From Glandiceps talaboti (Eukaryota > Hemichordata > Enteropneusta > Spengelidae): a DNA stretch of 64,000 nucleotides. Under the pieces are notes generated by a model. It was given only the letters and a program-made list of their open reading frames with translations, was not told the origin of the DNA and ran no database searches. The DNA is taken from positions 14,102,501 through 14,166,500 of the forward strand of contig NC_135566.1 in assembly GCF_964340395.1 (NCBI RefSeq), given 5' to 3'. Positions 51,243-62,441 of the stretch are shown one piece after another (the stretch's first letter is position 1; each line of letters opens with the position of its first letter). The translations under genes and the position numbers were made by a program.

Positions 51243-53372
51243 CATCCAAGACATACCTGCTTCATTTTCATTACACCATCCAAGACATACCTGCTTCATT
51301 TTCATTACACCATCCAAGACATACCTGCTTCATTTTCATTACACCATCCAAGACATACCTGCTTCATTTTCATTACACCATCCAAGACATACCTGCTTCA
51401 TTTTCATTACACCATCCAAGACATACCTGCTTCATTTTCATTACACCATCCAAGACATACCTGCTTCATTTTCATTACACCATCCAAGACATACCTGCTT
51501 CATTTTCGTTACACTATCCAAGACATACCTGCTTCATTTTCATTACACCATCCAAGACATACCTGCTTCATTTTCGTTACACTATCCAAGACATACCTGC
51601 TTCATTTTCATTACACCATCCAAGACATACCTGCTTCATTTTCATTACACCATCCGAGACATACCTGCTTCATTTTCATTACACCATCCAAGACATACCT
51701 GCTTCATTTTCATTACACCATCCGAGACATACCTGCTTCATTTTCATTACACCATCCAAGACATACCTGCTTCATTTTCATTACACCATCCAAGACATAC
51801 CTGCTTCATTTTCATTACACCATCCAAGACATACCTGCTTCATTTTCATTACACCATCCAAGACATACCTGCTTCATTTTCATTACACCACCCAAGACAT
51901 ACCTACTTCATTTTCATTACACCATCCAAGACATACCTGCTTCATTTTCTTTACACCATCCAAGACATACCAGCTTCATTTTCATTACACCATCCAAGAC
52001 ATACCTGCTTCATTTTCAATACACCATCCGAGACATACCTGCTTCATTTTCTTTACACCATCCAAGACATACCTGCTTCATTTTCATTACACCATCCAAG
52101 ACATACCTGATTTATTTTCGTTACACCATCCGAGACATACCTACTTCATTTTCATTACACCATCCAAGACATACCTACTTCATTTTCATTACACCATCCG
52201 AGACATACCTACTTCATTTTCATTACACCATCCGAGACATACCTGCTTCATTTTCATTACACCATCCGAGACATACCTGCTTCATTTTCATTACACCATC
52301 CGAGACATACCTGCTTCATTTTCATTACACCATCCGAGACATACCTGCTTCATTTTCATTACACCATCCGAGACATACCTGCTTCATTTTCATTACACCA
52401 TCCGAGACATACCTGCTTCATTTTCGTTACACCATCCGAGACATACCTGCTTCATTTTCGTTACACCATCCGAGACATACCTACTTCATTTTCGTTACAC
52501 CATCCGAGACATACCTGCTTCATTTTCATTACACCATCCAAGACATACCTGCTTCATTTTCGTTACACTATCCAAGATATACCTGCTTCATTTTCGTTAC
52601 ACCATCCGAGACATACCTGCTTCATTTTCATTACACCATCCAAGACATACCTGCTTCATTTTCGTTACACTATCCAAGATATACCTGCTTCATTTTCGTT
52701 ACACCATCCGAGACATACCTGCTTCATTTTCGTTACACTATCCAAGATATACCTGCTTCATTTTCATTACACCATCCAAGACATACCTGCTTCATTTTCA
52801 TTACACCATCCAAGACATACCTGCTTCATTTTCATGATATCATCCAAGACATACCTGCTTCATTTTCATTACACTATCCGAGACATACCTGCTTCATTTT
52901 CATTACACCATCCGAGACATACCTGCTTCATTTTCATTACACCATCCAAGACATACCTACTTCATTTTCTTTACACCATCCAAGACATACCTGCTTCATT
53001 TTCATTACACCATCCAAGACATACCTGCTTCATTTTCATTACACCATCCAAGACATGCTTCATTTTCATTACACCATCCGAGACATACCTTCTTCATTTT
53101 CATTACACCATCCGAGACATACCTGCTTCATTTTCATTACACCATCCAAGACATACCTGCTTCATTTTCATTACACCATCCAAGACATACCTGCTTCATT
53201 TTCATTACACCATCAAAGACATACCTGCTTCATTTTCTTTACACCATCCGAGACATACCTGCTTCATTTTCATTACACCATCCAAGACATACCTGCTTCA
53301 TTTTCATTACACCATCCAAGACATACCTGCTTCATTTTCATTACACCATCCAAGACATACCCGCTTCATTTT
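51243..53372. repeat. 34-bp minisatellite, about 62 tandem copies
   Basis: The unit runs CATCCAAGACATACCTGCTT plus CATTTTCATTACAC. The distance from first to last unit start (2,104 bp) equals 62 x 34 minus 4, and the only length change seen is a 4-bp deletion near 53053. Variation is almost all substitution at a few sites: A/G in CCAAG/CCGAG, G/A in CTGCTT/CTACTT, and A/G/T in TTCATT/TTCGTT/TTCTTT. Runs of like variants, and a three-unit (102-bp) block repeated near 52532-52740, show local amplification. All three forward frames of the unit lack stops and 34 is not a multiple of 3, so frames of 236-730 codons arise with a 34-residue period; they have no coding support. There are no spacers, so this is not CRISPR. 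Confidence 0.98.
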
Positions 53373-54372
53373 GGTTGTGTTAGCGGAAAAATGTGCTCTA
53401 GCTTGCACGAATGAGAAAACACTAATGTTAGAACCTGGGATTGAAACCCTGGCCTTTAACAATTGTTCTCTTTATTTCTGTTTCAGAAGAAAACTGTATA
53501 TGTACATGCAGATATCACAAACAGTCAGAAACGGACAAAGGTGATTATTCCTGTTTCATAAAACCATCAAAAAGGGTTGGTAATTAATCGGTCAGTTTTA
53601 TCACACTACTTGACAAAAAAATCTTCGTCATAAATAATATTTTTCCACAAAAAATATTCATGTCTGGACAAAATATCCAGGTCAATCGGTCATGAAAATT
53701 TGAAAAATTGATTGTAATTGTTGAGTATCCAAAGACCAGAAAAGGTCAATTTTAGATTTGAATTTACTTTCAGCACTTCCATATCTCTGTCCTGAAAGAT
53801 GAAATATGTTTCTGCACCATTGGAATAATATTGTATCCTTTAAATGACCTATGTTGGGTTAAGATTAAAATTAGTGTGCAACAAATAGTTGTCTGGCAGG
53901 GCTGGAGAAAAAAGTGGGTTGGTTCTGAACAATAGAATGATCCTGTGTAATCCTTAAGGCCCCAGTGATAAGCCAGAACTGACAGAAGACTCTAGGTTTA
54001 AGTAATAGCCTTCTAAAGACCCTGTACCAATTAAGATTAACTTAAGGGTGAGAAAAACAGTTGTCTGGCCAAGAAAAAAAAAGGTCGTCGGTCACGAAAT
54101 AGTCGGTCACGAATGAAAGAGAGATCCTATCTAATCCGTACGGCTCCACTAATAAAATAGCGCTTGAATACGAGAACCTACGATTCAAACATTTATGCTT
54201 CAGATTGTCTTTATTTATTGCAAATTTAGGAGGGTGGTACCATGGCAAAATCCCTATTTAGTTATTTATATATATATATAGAATATTGATTAGCATACAT
54301 GGTGTGATAGCTTGTGAATAATTGACCTGATTATAGAGTAGAAATCAAGGTCATCAAGAGACTAGACTAATG
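53373..54372. other. Intergenic, no gene seen
   Basis: Non-coding sequence after the 34-bp array. A tRNA B-box-like string (minus strand, near 53440) stands alone. Confidence 0.5.
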
Positions 54373-54806
54373 AGTAGTCGTTGGCTTTCAAATCTAGTGA
54401 TTGGTATGATCGCGAGATTCGAAAGCCAACAATTACTGGGGGTAGTCTCTAGTTTAGTTCATTGGTATAGGATTGCTAGATTCTAAAGCCAACAGCTCTT
54501 TTAGTTCCTTGGTATTATCGCTAGATTTGAAAGCCAGTGACCAAGTCTCTACTCTAGTTCGTTAGTATAATCTCAATATTCAAAAGCCAATGACCAAAAG
54601 TCTCTAGTTTAGTTCATTGGTATGATCTCAAGATCCAAAAGCCAATGACCAAGTCTCTACTCTAGTTCATTGGTATGATCTCAAGATCCAAAAGCCAATA
54701 ACCAAGTCTCTACTCTAGTTCGTTGATATGATCTCAATATTCAAAAGTCAGTGACCAAAAGTCTCTACTCTAGTTCGTTAGTATAATCTCAATATTCAAA
54801 AGCCAG
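54373..54806. repeat. About 62-bp tandem repeat, seven or more copies
   Basis: The unit contains GTCTCTACTCTAGTTCRTTG, TATGATCTCAAGATCC and AAAAGCCAATGACC. The first copies are diverged and partly keep a different spacing; the later ones are close. Confidence 0.9.
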
Positions 54807-57050
54807 AGCTATTATTGCATGTACATTTCGAACCAAATTGATCACAACTACTCAAGAGTTTTATGGATATGGATCAATAAATATATAGTGATTGATTTCA
54901 TTACTCAGACTACTGTGCCAAAATTATGATTTGATTAATTAGATCACCAACATTCTTTATTATCTCTTTAATATTATTTTCTTATTGTTACTGTCAATTT
55001 GAAGAAATAAAAAAATATTGCTCACAAAATAAATGTCTTCTTTTCACGTGCAACGTTTATTTTTTTCCAGGACTTATTGCTGTTTATGTCACAGACATAA
55101 GAATATATGTTATCATGGTTACTTATTAGAAATGTAGATTGCTTTGAATAATTTGCCATGTGACTGATGGTGTCTGTGATGTAGATCTGTAATATTTTTG
55201 TTCAAAAATATGTATTTATTTATTTTTGTGTAGATTTCAGATAAAGTATGATATTATTCATGTGGTTATATTTGTCTATAACTAAAAAAAATTCAGCCAA
55301 GGTACGAAAGCTCGTAGAAGAACTGGTTGTCCCGTTTTCATATCTGTGTTGGGACATCACTATAGCAACGTTTACTTCCTGTCTATGCTCCATATATACA
55401 TGCATACATACATACACACAAAAAAATAACTGTAAACTGTAAATGTGCTACAAAAACATACCAAAATCAAATTAATGTGTCGCTGAATTCCACAGATGGT
55501 GAATCGTTGTTGAAATAATTGTCATAAATTGTTACTTTATTGTTGTTGTGACAACATTGAGCTATTCATAAAGTTGAGGTCAGTGCTACAAATCATTACT
55601 GGGAGTTGTAATTTCCTTCATTGGGTCATTCCATTCTATGTGTAGGGGTAGTTAAGATAGATGTATATGTTACACATTCAGCGTAAATGCCTGATGCGCT
55701 ATTCGACAAAATAAACTGGATACAATGAACAGTGTATACAGGTGTGCTGAAAAAAATGTCCAGGGAATGAAATTTGTATTTTTGAGATATTAGAATTTTT
55801 TTTTTTTCATTTGTGGGTGAAATTTTAATGTCATATCAAAGTCGAACTGTGCGAACCAGAAATAAAAGGATGTGAAAAACATGCTGATTGTCTTCCACTG
55901 TTTTTGTTTTGTCTGAGAGATGTTTACAGTTCTGTATACGCTTTGACTGGATATTAGTTATAGCCACCCTGTGACCTGAATGACAAACGAATCCCCTATC
56001 AGACCAATCTCACCTAACTGGTAAATACAGACCTCCTAAAAAACAGCCTCAGTAGAGCCAGAGGAAACAGTCCATCTGTAAATCACACAGTCGTAAATTC
56101 TACTTCAATACTTTGTGTATCTGCATGAGAAAGCATTGAGAGCAAAATGGATGGGAGGAAAAAATGGATGCGACCCCCACCTGAAAGATTACCTTAACTG
56201 TTGTAATACAAGAAAAAGGTACAACCTGGTCACCAATTTCGGTCAAAAAGTTGTCATATTTGGGGCTGTATTTTTGTATGTTGAATAAAGTGACCTTTGA
56301 AAAAAAAGACTGTGTTGGATAATTATGGCACCGTCCTTGAATAGAGAATGGTTTACGAGCTGAGGCAGTGTAGCTAGTACTGGAGTGTTTTATGGCTTTG
56401 CACCATGATTGTGCGGCTGCCCCCATTTGCTGCTGACAAATATGCCAAGCTAGGTCAGGACGCAATAAAACTTGCTAGGTACGCCAGTTCAGATACTTGG
56501 TTTTTTAATTCTCACAAAAATATTTCACATTTGTCTGTGTCATACGCACAGCTGAATGGTTCCGGGCTATGTTTTTTTTATTGCGTATTTTTAAACTAGC
56601 ATCTCTCTCCCCCAAAAATTATTATTTCTAAAGGGCATAGTATCATGTATCAGATCTACTGTTTTTGTTCAAAAGTTAAATTTTAACTCGTATTTTGGTA
56701 ATTAACATTCATATAACATGACATTTTAAAATTGTATTGTTTACCTATCAGGTTTTTTTTTTCACTGTATGAGCTTTGTCTAATTCTGATATCGCATTTG
56801 TAGCAGTTTATACAAAACTGATAAATTCAAGAATAAAATTGAATTTTGAAAATTTAAGCCATTCACATTTGGAACGATGCCAACAAACTTATTACACCCT
56901 GAAAACATGTCTCTCCTAAAATGCAACGATGGACTACCTGCAAAGATGATTTCAGATAAACCTTGGTGAAATATACTGTACACAAATGTTGACTTTGTAT
57001 AATTATCATACAGAATAACAATAAGCAGCCATATGTCTGGGGGGTTTTTT

Positions 57051-57066
57051 ACTCCAGAGGGCGCAC
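57051..57066 (+). promoter_or_regulatory. CTCF-like motif
   Basis: ACTCCAGAGGGCGCAC, 1.2 kb upstream of the VPS37 promoter area. Confidence 0.3.
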
Positions 57067-57482
57067 TTTACAGTCTTCTCCTTGAGAACCAGCCAGAAGT
57101 CAAATTGAATTACCCACAAGTCATCCTGATTCATATGTGTACTTTCTTTGATGACAGTGGGCAAGGGATATTTTAGTAAATCGTTTTTATTTTCCATAAA
57201 CTATAAATCTTCATAATAAAGGTTGTAGAAGTATGACTCTGTGTCAATTCATATAATCAGATTTATTGAAAATCAGACTACCAAGTCTCTAGGCTATATC
57301 TGATTATAGAATACATGCATAGATGTAAGTCTTATATATTTTAATATCTTATCTGATTAGAGAACTAGCAATATCAATGATATTTTTGATTAAATTATCG
57401 ATTAAAAGTTACATATGGCAAACATGTCTGGACCCCCAATCCTCCTGATAAACGTGATAAAGATGCACAGTTAGCATAGTGG

Positions 57483-57497
57483 ACACCAGAGGGCGTC
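57483..57497 (+). promoter_or_regulatory. CTCF-like motif
   Basis: ACACCAGAGGGCGTC, same direction as the sites at 57051 and 61272. Confidence 0.3.
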
Positions 57498-57709
57498 CTT
57501 TAATTCAAGGTGGCGGACAGCATGCGCACATATCTGAACAGATCATCATATAATTTTTGCTGATGGATGAATGGAATGGTATTACTAAGTTTGCAGATAT
57601 GTGTAATTTCATCGTATTATAAAGTAAGTTGCCTTTAAAGGTAAGTAAAAACAGGTATTAAGGCCTTGGTACGACAACACAAAAAGATTATAGTTTCAAA
57701 GTGATAAAG

Positions 57710-57765
57710 TGATGATGATGGTGATAATGAGGTGGTGGTGGTGGTGGTGGTGGTGGTGGTGGTGG

Positions 57766-57806
<41 letters not shown>
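57710..57806. repeat. (GTG)n(ATG)n trinucleotide tract
   Basis: A GGT/GTG run followed by a GAT/ATG run, about 95 bp, 450 bp before the VPS37 promoter area. Confidence 0.97.
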
Positions 57807-57808
<2 letters not shown>

Positions 57809-58249
57809 AAGCAACGACGAACATTACAAAAGTTTCCCATAAGTGTGCGGTGTAAACAAATTGACTCCCGACATTTCACAAAAATAGTTACACTTATTAA
57901 AGAAACAAGAATGCCTCGATCAAAATTTTACAATAGTTAGGACATTGATCTTGGGAAAGTGATTATTATTAACAAGGGTTTATAACCAACTGACACTGAC
58001 GTCGCTTGACAACGGCAGAAACGAAAAAAATATCGATTCGTGCGATGAGGGCATCGTGCTTTAATAGTACCTTTACTTTTTTTGTTCATATTTCCAACTT
58101 CCCGTAATTTTAAGTTACCACACAGAACAGATGGAAATTTGAAGAGTGTGTGTGCAGTTTTATTGAGAGTCATTTGACATTCTGAACGCCGGTCTGTTAA
58201 TTTCTGCAGATTTCAAGAAAACGTATGGAAGTTTGTCTATAAAACATTG

Positions 58250-58419
58250 TGCGAAATTCAGACAGGCGCCCTCAAGCGTTTAAACATTTTGTCTCAAATC
58301 AAAATGGCGAAGTTTGACAACATACAGTGAGACCAGACGGGACTCAAAGTGAAACTTGTCGAGGACGATAGCTCGTTGTCCCACCACAGCTTTTAGCTGA
58401 GGAAGAATTTGTGGTAAAG
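58250..58419 (+). other. Predicted 5' non-coding exon and promoter area of VPS37
   Basis: The segment is richer in CpG than its surroundings. It holds a CAAAATGGCGA element that resembles a YY1-type start-site motif and ends at a good donor, TAAAG|GTAAGG after 58419. The first coding exon needs an upstream exon because its 5' side is a real acceptor, and this is the best candidate. The transcription start is not visible; 58250 is approximate. A further possible 5' exon starts after TTTCTTTTCAG at 59196 but has only a weak donor. Confidence 0.5.
58304..58330 (+). other. Short uORF in predicted VPS37 5' leader
   Basis: An ATG in a strong context (AAAATGGC) opens an 8-codon frame (MAKFDNIQ) ending in TGA, upstream of the predicted donor. 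If the leader includes it, it would be a small upstream ORF that could dampen VPS37 translation. It depends on where transcription starts. Confidence 0.3.
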
Positions 58420-59525
58420 GTAAGGAGTTTGTGGAGAAAAAGACCATGTGAAATTATCACTCAGATTAGCATTGGAAATATGAGGGCGGAATTCGTGCTA
58501 TGGAGTATGTCTTTATGACTCACATCACATGTAAATTATAATGTGTGTACTGTCAATAACACATGACGATACACCCGTACACAAAACAGCAGTTTATTTA
58601 TATAAATCGGAATACCTTTACTCGAGTTTTAGTGAATTTTGATACGTTAGTCTTGAGGAGTGTAGGTAGAAATAACTTTGTTTCATTTTTGGTGGTGCAC
58701 CGAAAGTCCTGGATTTATAAACTGTTATTTTTGTCACGGGACATCGTACATTACCTGTCATAGTTTTGTAAGTTGTATACGATTTCAGTATTCAGTGTAC
58801 TGTCAATATAGCTGTGATAACCATAGCTGGTGTCTATTAAGCCATGGTTATAGTATACTTAATATGTGTATTAACTCTCACGTCCTCGCATTATGACACG
58901 CCTCTACCATGGAACTTTTGAAGTATAGTTCCATGCCTCTACCAATCATACTTCCCCTCTCAATCAACATAACAACTCAGTCAACTAGTACTGTATTGTA
59001 CTGTACAGATATAAAACAGTGAAGTGTTCTTGTAGGAGTCTAGGACTTTATTTATGAACACACCATGAGACCAGACTACATACTTCTTTCCAAAAAAACT
59101 AGACACTGTCAAATTACTGTACTAATATTCTGATAATACATGACATCTTTGGGTTTGTTTGGGTGACAATTTTTGAATTTGAAATTTCTTTTCAGCTCCT
59201 CATTCTTGTAGATGTGGAGAAGGCTTCAATCAAAGCCACGGATAGCCTCTAGACTATTGGTCTACTTGGAGACTCTCACCAGTCCTCGCGAGCATTGCTA
59301 AAAGAGCTATTTTGTATGTACCGATATCTACTGCATAATTATTGTACTTGAATGTCTTTGTACTGTGGGTCCTCGCTGACTACATAGCCCCGAAAATAAT
59401 GCAGTGTTTGAGTTGCCTACTTCATTGCTTCACCAAAATGGAAAATATCAAAAATACATGTTTCTTACAAAATGTAACTCTATTTACCCCCCACAGGACT
59501 TAATTGAGGGATACATTGTGTCATC

Positions 59526-59669
59526 ATGTATGGTAGTCAACAAGGGGGAGGAGGTGGAAGAGGAGGAACGTCTCAATTCCCATCTCTGTATGAAAAGAAT
59601 GTAGAACAGCTGCAACGACTTCTACAGAATGAAGATGCTTTGATTGAGCTGATTAAAGAAAATGATGAG
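59526..59669 (+). CDS. VPS37: VPS37 coding exon 1
   Basis: The exon runs from 59497 (acceptor TATTTACCCCCCACAG|GACT) to the donor GATGAG|GTAAAG after 59669. It encodes residues 1-48 with a Gly-rich run (QQGGGGGRGG) before the Mod(r) domain. It ends in phase 0. Confidence 0.92.
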
Positions 59670-61397
59670 GTAAAGATATAATGTACTCTAGCTGAATGGT
59701 ATAAAAATCCTCTGAAAGATTACAACTGCCAACATGGACGAACAGAACCTGTTACAAACAGGGAAAGTAGACAACTCAGAATTGGATTAATAACACTTGG
59801 CACAGCATGTTGGAAGTAGAGAGACTTGTGTTACTTTCCATTATTAGATAAGAACAGTTTTATGGCCACTTTACATAATAGTTCATGTTCACAAACAAAT
59901 TTCCAGTTCACCTGGCATTTCATGTACACATAAAGAAGCCATAAAACTATTTTTATCAAACCATAGTGTGTAATATGAGTCTCTGCTATTCCAACATGCT
60001 GAGCGATGCCATGCCTATTACACGTCATGTCATGCCTATTACCTAGCATTCAAGGGGTTGACCGATGCATGAGGGCACCCTGTCACAGCGCACAGCGTAC
60101 CTTAGACTACACTTGGTGTAATGTGGTAACATGTACATTTTATTTTAGTGTACGAACTGAATAATCACTATACAGTGTATGTCTCCCCCACAGGTTAGAT
60201 CTGTGCAATTACAGAGAGAGACTCTGCTGGCCACAAACAGAAGTCTAGCTGAGCACAATCTATCTAGAGAACCTCGGTTAAAGAGTGCCAAAGCACGGCT
60301 TGCAAGTGGACATGCAGAGGCTGCTAGAATTAGAAGTCTATTTGAACGCAACAAACAACAGCTGGGTATGTATAATACTAGTAGTGAAGATGTGTATACA
60401 CAAGTACTTGACGTCATGATTACCATGACAACCCTAATTTCGTCTTGACAGACACAAACATTATCAAGACTTAGCAATTAGGGCATTCATGATGTCATCA
60501 CCAGATGTTTCCCATAAACCGTTGCAGGAAATCTGCAAAATGATTGAACACGTCAAGTGCAGAAAATCTTCTTTATATTGATTTCAAAAGTTGAGTAAGT
60601 TACCGAGGTGCTATTTTGCCACTCAATATCATATACAAGTTGATAGCAGTAATCAATACAAGTGTATTTTTTTCTGTTCCTTTCGTATCTAGAATCGATG
60701 GCCGCACAGAATTCACTAGATACCATTCTAGTAATGCTAAGATCTTCAGCAGGCAGCACTGAAGACGAGGCTGAGGTAAGTACCATACTTAATTTATACT
60801 CACCTAGCGGGGTGGGGGTGGGAGTGGGGGTTGGGGGAGTTGTACAGATTCTGAATAAAATAAGTGTAAACGACAAATTCCAAAGATAGTACAATTAGAA
60901 TCATGATACCCGAATCAGGGGTTTTTGCACGAGTGCTTGCAGTGTTTTCTGCTGCACTTACACGAGCGTAGCGGGTGAAAGTCCAGGGACCGAGAACACT
61001 ACACACACTCGTGCAAATACCCAGAGTACACCACACTTGTACTCGCACGTCATCAGGTTCTGTCATTGTACTTCTCTGTCTTTTTCAGACAATTGCTGAT
61101 TATTTCCTAGAGGGCAATCTCTCAGGACAACTATTTCTGGAACAGTACATACCAAAAAGAAAAGAAGCACACATAAGGAGAATAAATGCAGAAAAGATGG
61201 CTGAAATACGAAGCAAGAAACAGTCCCAGCAACAGGTCTATCCACCGTCAGCACAAAGTTATACTCCTCTGTCACCAGGGGGCGCTAGTCACACCAGTGC
61301 ACCCTATCCGGCAAGTAGCAGTGGTAGTGCGCCCTACCCGACAGACGGATATATGGCCATGCCAGCACCATTTGCAGCATCAGGATACCGGAATTAA
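59526..61397 (+). CDS. VPS37: VPS37 (ESCRT-I subunit, Mod(r) domain), complete, four coding exons
   Basis: Join of 59526-59669, 60194-60365, 60693-60775 and 61089-61397 gives a 235-residue protein. VPS37 is the coiled-coil subunit of ESCRT-I, with TSG101, VPS28 and MVB12/UBAP1. It acts at endosomes in sorting ubiquitinated cargo into multivesicular bodies, and in cytokinesis. The Mod(r) domain covers residues about 20-173: a leading helix (VEQLQRLLQNEDALIELI), the signature LATNRSLAEHNL (60-71), a helical stretch to about 130, then ADYFLEGNLSGQLFLEQY and KRKEAHIRRINAEKM (about 136-170), close to DRFLEG..FIE.F..KRK.AH.RR in human VPS37B/C. Residues 174-235 are a Pro/Ser/Ala/Tyr-rich tail, shorter than in human VPS37B (285 aa). 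An in-frame TGA 18 nt upstream of the ATG, in the same exon, fixes the start. VPS37B/C/D type cannot be decided; VPS37A is less likely because its UEV domain is absent. Confidence 0.95.
59719..60004. mobile_element. Palindromic MITE copy 1 (in VPS37 intron)
   Basis: A related copy of the family at 63061-63395. It starts TACAACTGCCAAC, carries TTAATAACACTTGGCACAGC and a centre with AACAGTTTTATGGCCACTTT, and ends at AACATGCTGAGC, so the outer right arm is missing. It lies wholly within the intron between VPS37 coding exons 1 and 2. Confidence 0.75.
60194..60365 (+). CDS. VPS37: VPS37 coding exon 2
   Basis: The acceptor is TCTCCCCCACAG|GTTAG and the donor CTGG|GTATGT, phase 1. It encodes residues 49-105, including LLATNRSLAEHNL, the most diagnostic VPS37 segment, then a charged amphipathic helix. 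Confidence 0.94.
60693..60775 (+). CDS. VPS37: VPS37 coding exon 3
   Basis: An 83-nt exon. The acceptor is TTTCGTATCTAG|AATCG and the donor GCTGAG|GTAAGT. It encodes residues 106-133 (core AAQNSLDTILVMLRSS), ending in an acidic stretch and in phase 0. Confidence 0.92.
61089..61397 (+). CDS. VPS37: VPS37 last coding exon
   Basis: The acceptor is CTGTCTTTTTCAG|ACAATT; the stop TAA ends at 61397. It encodes residues 134-235: the end of the Mod(r) domain (TIADYFLEG, KRKEAHIRR) and the low-complexity Pro/Ser/Tyr tail with repeated APYP motifs. The exon carries a CTCF-like motif at 61272-61288. Confidence 0.94.
   Translation, partial: TIADYFLEGNLSGQLFLEQYIPKRKEAHIRRINAEKMAEIRSKKQSQQQVYPPSAQSYTPLSPGGASHTSAPYPASSSGSAPYPTDGYMAMPAPFAASGYRN
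61272..61288 (+). promoter_or_regulatory. CTCF-like motif inside VPS37 coding exon
   Basis: TCACCAGGGGGCGCTAG matches the core CTCF consensus (CCASYAGRKGGC) almost completely. In frame it codes Pro-Gly-Gly-Ala-Ser in the low-complexity tail, where protein constraint is weak. Confidence 0.4.
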
Positions 61398-62435
61398 CGT
61401 TAAAATGAAATTGAAGAACATTTCCATGCTTTATTACATTTCATACAAGAAAACCTGGTAAAGGCTGTAGAAAGAATTAATGGAACTGACTCTGAGGTGC
61501 TTAGCACTAAAGTTAAGTGGGAAAAAAAATGACATGTGTGCATACATGTATAATATGGTATTGACAACAAAGGTTGTGACCTTTGACCAGTAACCTATCC
61601 CATGTATATAAATATGGCCAAGGTCAAATGCTGGACTTCCAGATCAAAAATGTAATATCAGTTTTAGTTGAGCAAAATATCAATTTAAATGTTTTATTTA
61701 TGTTTTTGTTACTCACATTAACAAATGAAATTTATTGTTAGTGGTTTTTAAAAGTTGAAATATATAATATGAAGATATTCATTGCAACTGCAATAATTTT
61801 CATTTTTTATATCACAAGGAGATGAAATTCTTTCATTTTCTTTCAGAAGTGCTGCACTTTCATCTTCAGTATGTTATGAAAGACAGTGATGATGTTCAAT
61901 CTATTGTGTTTGTTTGTTGTTTGGTTCCTCTAATGCCAATACTGATATAGTCTTTACACTGAGGGTGAGCCAAAGCTCAAACTGTCTTGTTATTACTTGT
62001 TTTTCAAGAATTGAAATAATACCATATTGCTTCTTGTCTCGGTTACCAAGACGGGAGTCTAGGGAAACCACATTCCAACCACTCCATGCTGGAAGTCATA
62101 CTGTACATTTCTTCCAAGTCATGAAAAATGGGTTTACGAGGTTTGTTTATTGTAATTATTATATATATCAGTCACTTGAGAAGTGATAATCTGTCACAAA
62201 GGTACCTAAATCATTCAGCCGGCAATGTTGGACGTGAAGTATTCCCTGCATGCACTGCTCTAGGAGCTACTTCCTGTACGGGTGATTTGGGATTCAATTT
62301 CCCCAGGCTCTTGCTTGTGGAGGTCTTGTAGGCAGAGCTCCCAGCGGCAAGAGTCTAGGAAAACTGAGACTGTTAACTTCGTATAATGGTTTTCATTGGT
62401 CAGAAAAGAAGTTGTACAGTTCTGTGTTTATGAAA
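61398..62435 (+). other. Predicted VPS37 3' UTR
   Basis: Non-coding sequence between the stop and the candidate poly(A) signal, with one DR1 motif and a small inverted repeat (GTCTCGGTTACCAAGAC) near 62036. Confidence 0.4.
61577..61589 (-). promoter_or_regulatory. DR1 motif
   Basis: Minus strand reads TGGTCA A AGGTCA, in the predicted VPS37 3' UTR. Confidence 0.3.
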
Positions 62436-62441
62436 AATAAA
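62436..62441 (+). terminator. Candidate poly(A) signal of VPS37
   Basis: AATAAA lies about 1.04 kb after the VPS37 stop and is followed by a T/GT-rich stretch. It would imply a 3' UTR of about 1 kb, holding no other recognisable feature. Confidence 0.4.

Larger units (their letters stand above)
54807..57709. other. Intergenic, no gene seen
   Basis: AT-rich; holds the two CTCF-like motifs listed. Frames near 56,100-56,600 on both strands have no family resemblance. Confidence 0.5.

Noticed and set aside
51243-53372. CRISPR array (repeat length about 34)
   Set aside because: The repeats are directly adjacent with no spacers, and the host is a eukaryote with introns.
53425-53455. tRNA or tRNA-derived SINE (B-box-like GGTTTCAATCCC, minus strand)
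   Set aside because: No A box at the proper distance and no cloverleaf could be drawn.
51163-53544. Overlapping plus-strand ORFs of 315, 730, 533 and 236 codons
   Set aside because: They are the three frames of one 34-bp tandem repeat that has no stop in any frame. The encoded peptides are the same string in different phase, with no domain and no start or splice context.
57937-58173. Divergent minus-strand gene sharing the VPS37 promoter
   Set aside because: The 78-codon frame has no recognisable motif or convincing donor. A bidirectional promoter cannot be excluded but is not supported.
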